The notes beneath the pieces are model-generated. The model did no database searches. It worked only from the letters and a program-made list of their open reading frames with translations, and was not told the origin of the DNA. Source: JAKEHA01 sp964560355 (GTDB taxonomy: Bacteria > Krumholzibacteriota > Krumholzibacteriia > WVZY01 > JAKEHA01). Taken from it: a stretch of 44,281 bases of DNA. The DNA lies in the NCBI GenBank assembly GCA_964560355.1, contig CAZLLI010000014.1, positions 1-44,281 on the forward strand. Direction: 5' to 3'. Below, piece by piece: positions 41,853 through 44,281 of this stretch; the first letter of the stretch is position 1, and each line of letters starts with the position of its first letter. Both the position numbers and the translations under genes were made by a program.

Positions 41853-42165
41853 GTCCCCGGCTAAACGGATGGCCCAGGCCCGGTTGCCCCGGCGGCGGTC
41901 AAAATTCGCCTTGACACTCGCGCCCGCGTCTCTTTAAATGGAGGCGTTCGACTGGTCCATCCCCGAGTATGGATCCGCGTAAATGACCCACCTCGGCGGC
42001 TCCTTGAACCTGCCGCCCGGGACAAACACTCAGCCCAAGCATAGAATTCGGAAACGCCAACCCCCCAGAAATGGGTTGCTCGATACAGAACCGTTGAAGT
42101 AAAGGTCGGCCGGACTCCGTTCAGGTCCCCGATCTCCCCATTCTCGTAGGAAGGAAACATGCGCA
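41853..42165 (+). other. 313-base gene-free stretch before the TPR lipoprotein
   Basis: It holds the promoter at 41911 and a leader of about 220 bases. A weaker second promoter is possible at 42019-42047 (GGGACA, 17 bases, TAGAAT). A 39-codon frame at 41983-42102 has no ribosome site and no recognisable product. No riboswitch or tRNA was recognised. Confidence 0.5.
41911..41939 (+). promoter_or_regulatory. Promoter of the TPR lipoprotein gene
   Basis: TTGACA (41911-41916), a 17-base spacer, TTAAAT (41934-41939). It shares TTGACACTC and TTAAATG with the glnA promoter at 21391-21418, with a GC-rich spacer in both. Confidence 0.6.
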
Positions 42166-43248
42166 ATGAGAGCTAGGCTGGTCTCGATCCTGGGGTTCGC
42201 GGGAATCGTCGCCGTCGCGGCCATCGGCTGCAAGTCGGTAAACACGACGAGCATGATCCTGCGCAACCAGGAAGGGAACTACGACCTCGCGCTCAAGCTC
42301 GGCCGCGAAGAGTTGGCGAAGAATCCCAACGACGCGGAAGCGCACTTCCAGATGGGTTTCGCGTACAGCCAGCTCGATTCCGTCGGGCTCGCGTACGAGC
42401 ACTTCATGAAGGCGAAAGAACTGGACCCGAAGAAGGAGAAGCTCGTCGCCGACAACATCCAGAGCAACTTCGCGAAGCACTACAAGCTCGGGCAGAACGC
42501 GTACAACCGCATCGACTACAAGACGGCGACGCACGAATTCTCCTTGGCGACGCAAGCGGACCCGCGCCAGGCGATCGGGTTCTACAACCTCGGCAGCTCG
42601 TACTTCGCGCTGGCCGGTGTCGATACCACGAGCGCGAGGAAGGATTACGAAGAAGCCCTGAAATCGGCCGACAAAGTGCTGTCGATCTCGAACCCGAGCG
42701 AGCAGACGTACTCGCGCGCGCTCACGCTGGCCGGCAAGTCGCTCGTGCAGCTGGGCCGCGAGGAAGACGCCGTCGAGCGCTTCCGGCGCATGATCGAAGA
42801 AGACCCGGCCAATTACCAGATCATCCAGGATATCGGCAACGACCTTCTGAAGGCCGGCAACTGGAAGGGCGCCGCGATCTTCTTGAAGATGACGGCCGAC
42901 GCGCGCGCGAAGATCGCCGCGGACGACGCCAACGTGTACTACAACCTCGGCGTCGCGTATTACAATCTGCGCGACGAGGATCCCAACGCGATCACCGAGG
43001 CCGTGGGCTACTACCAGAAGTCGCTCGATCTCGCGCCCGACGATCCCGCGACCGTACTCAACATCGTGCTCGCGTACACCGCGGGCAGCGACTGGGACCA
43101 AGTCACGCAGTGGGGCGAGAAGCTGGTCAGCTTGAACCCCAACGACCCGGCCGGCTGGCGCTTGCTCGCGACCGGATATCAGAAGCTCGGAGACATGGAC
43201 AAATTCAAGGAGACCATGGATCGTTACGACATGCTCCAGAAGAAGTAG
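42166..43248 (+). CDS. TPR-repeat lipoprotein
   Basis: 360 residues. A lipoprotein signal (SILGFAGIVAVAAIGC) is followed by TPR units. Examples are NYDLALKLGREELAKNPNDAEAHFQMGFAY (about residues 38-67), AIGFYNLGSSYFAL (about 138), NVYYNLGVAYYNL (about 265) and EAVGYYQKSLDLAPDDPATVLNI (about 282). TPR lipoproteins of this size act in outer-membrane or envelope assembly; no specific role can be assigned. The start ATG 42166 is preceded by AGGAAGG at 11 bases. A five-codon frame (ATG 42159 to TAG 42176) sits closer to that site and overlaps the start, possibly tuning translation. It is the only gene between its own promoter and rho. Confidence 0.88.
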   Translation: MRARLVSILGFAGIVAVAAIGCKSVNTTSMILRNQEGNYDLALKLGREELAKNPNDAEAHFQMGFAYSQLDSVGLAYEHFMKAKELDPKKEKLVADNIQSNFAKHYKLGQNAYNRIDYKTATHEFSLATQADPRQAIGFYNLGSSYFALAGVDTTSARKDYEEALKSADKVLSISNPSEQTYSRALTLAGKSLVQLGREEDAVERFRRMIEEDPANYQIIQDIGNDLLKAGNWKGAAIFLKMTADARAKIAADDANVYYNLGVAYYNLRDEDPNAITEAVGYYQKSLDLAPDDPATVLNIVLAYTAGSDWDQVTQWGEKLVSLNPNDPAGWRLLATGYQKLGDMDKFKETMDRYDMLQKK

Positions 43249-43536
43249 GCGAGCCTGCGGAAGGGTCCGGGCCTTCGTCGCCGGAGTGGAACGCGATTTG
43301 CAACGTTCCGCGGCGGGCGGCGGGGTGGAAGAGCCTCAATATCGATCACCGAAGCTCATAGGTTCTTTCTCTCAAACCATTTAATACTCAATCCATCGAT
43401 CGTCGATACACGCCGGAGACGGCGACCAAGTTCTCAATCACTGTGACGTGGCGTAAACCACTGTTGACGCTTTAAACTTTCTCCCATCGGGCGGCCAAGC
43501 CCGAACCTACCTATCGTGTCTTCCACAGCAAAACGA
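43249..43536 (+). other. 288-base gap upstream of rho
   Basis: No gene was recognised. The first 60 bases are GC-rich, with a small hairpin (GGAACG 43288-43293 with CGTTCC 43304-43309) but no U-run. From about 43335 the DNA becomes unusually AT-rich for this genome and must hold the rho promoter and leader. TTGACG occurs at 43464-43469, but no convincing -10 is found at the right spacing. Confidence 0.45.
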
Positions 43537-44281
43537 ATGGACATCGCGGAACTCAAGGGCAAGACCATCTCCGAGTTGCTCGATGTCGCCAATACCCTCG
43601 AGCTCGAGGGAACTAGCAGCCTGCGCAAGCAGGAATTGATTTTCAAGATTCTCGAGGCGCAGACCCAGCAGAACGGGCTCATCTTCGCTGAAGGTGTTCT
43701 CCAGGTTCTGCCGGAAGGGTACGGATTCCTCCGTTCCACCGATTACAACTACCTGCCGGGCCCCGACGACATCTACGTCTCGCCGTCGCAGATCAAGAAG
43801 TTCGATCTGCGCACCGGCGACACCGTCTCGGGACAGATTCGCAGCCCGAAGGATTCGGAGCGGTACTTTGCGCTCTTGCGCGTCGAAGCGGTCAACCACG
43901 AGCACCCCGACGTCGCCAAGACCAAGCCGTTCTTCGACAACCTGACGCCGCTGTATCCGCAGGAGGCGTTCAACCTCGAGCACGATCCCGAAGATCTCTC
44001 GACGCGCTTGATCAACCTCATGTGTCCGATCGGCAAGGGACAGCGAAGTCTGATCGTCGCGCAGCCGCGCACCGGTAAGACGATCCTCCTGCAAAAAATC
44101 GCCAACGCGATCACGGCCAACCATCCCGAGGTCTACTTGATCGTGTTGTTGATCGACGAGCGCCCGGAAGAAGTCACCGACATGGAGCGCTCCGTCAAGG
44201 GCGAGGTTATTTCGTCGACCTTCGACGAACCGGCCGAGCGCCACGTCCAGGTGGCCGACATGGTGATCGAAAAGGCCAAGC
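43537..44281 (+). CDS. rho: Transcription termination factor Rho, N-terminal part (3' end outside window)
   Basis: The frame is open to the end of the window (248 codons). The Rho N-terminal helical domain is MDIAELKGKTISELLDVANTLEL followed by LRKQELIFKILEA. The cold-shock-like RNA-binding domain carries EGVLQVLPEGYGFLRS and DIYVSPSQIKKFDLRTGD. The ATPase domain starts with GKGQRSLIVAQPRTGKTILLQKIA, containing the P-loop, then LLIDERPEEVTDM. Rho is a hexameric RNA translocase that ends untranslated transcripts. An in-frame GTG at 43516 is an alternative start; ATG 43537 fits the usual family N-terminus better. Neither has a clear Shine-Dalgarno. Several gene ends in this window lack intrinsic terminators, so Rho probably matters for them. 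Confidence 0.95.
   Translation, partial: MDIAELKGKTISELLDVANTLELEGTSSLRKQELIFKILEAQTQQNGLIFAEGVLQVLPEGYGFLRSTDYNYLPGPDDIYVSPSQIKKFDLRTGDTVSGQIRSPKDSERYFALLRVEAVNHEHPDVAKTKPFFDNLTPLYPQEAFNLEHDPEDLSTRLINLMCPIGKGQRSLIVAQPRTGKTILLQKIANAITANHPEVYLIVLLIDERPEEVTDMERSVKGEVISSTFDEPAERHVQVADMVIEKAK

Noticed and set aside
41983..42102. 39-codon open frame in the leader of the TPR lipoprotein gene
   Set aside because: It has no ribosome site, no recognisable product and unusual codon use; no evidence that it is translated.

Overview
The window is a GC-rich bacterial chromosome segment with short intergenic gaps. It looks like a member of the FCB superphylum or a relative such as Candidatus Eisenbacteria, though this is inference from gene content. 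The evidence is a secreted protease with a PNPFNP-type C-terminal sorting tail, a DUF4159/DUF4175/TPR/'AsnB-like' cluster of the kind seen in Bacteroidota-related lineages, Trp-rich DUF6600 lipoproteins and tetratricopeptide lipoproteins. No rRNA, tRNA, CRISPR array, transposase or integrase was seen.

Layout. 1-2.8 kb: the end of an NtrY-like sensor kinase, convergent with two tandem DUF6600 lipoprotein genes. 2.9-10.2 kb: a tight four-gene operon of envelope proteins (DUF4159, DUF4175 with a long coiled coil, TPR, and a periplasmic amidotransferase-like protein usually mislabelled asparagine synthetase B). 10.3-11.7 kb: a DUF456 membrane protein and an SGNH hydrolase. 11.77-16.32 kb: a lower-GC three-gene island bounded by a perfect 65-bp direct repeat that duplicates the 3' end of the SGNH gene and half of the next promoter. 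It encodes two secreted paralogues built from two related domains and a large matrixin-type metalloprotease with dockerin-like repeats. 16.4-21.3 kb: a small zinc ribbon protein, a CPBP membrane protease, a HAD phosphatase, two more paralogues of the island family, and a fused NAD(P)HX epimerase/dehydratase.

21.5-29.2 kb holds a complete nitrogen-signalling cascade side by side: glutamine synthetase with its adenylylation tyrosine, GlnD uridylyltransferase, GlnE adenylyltransferase and PII protein with Tyr51. Then come tsaD and a DUF1508 protein. 30.9-39.4 kb is a five-gene signalling operon: receiver-GGDEF, soluble kinase, two giant membrane kinases each carrying GAF, kinase, GAF and HD-GYP domains, and a lone receiver. 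It looks like a phosphorelay tied to cyclic di-GMP, but the HD-GYP domains have lost metal-ligand positions. The window closes with priA, a TPR lipoprotein and the 5' part of rho.

The most unusual content is the repeat-bounded island. Its two-domain secreted family is translationally coupled to a metalloprotease and recurs at a second locus 2 kb away. Several genes also have a -10 hexamer only 6-7 bases before the start codon, which suggests leaderless transcripts.
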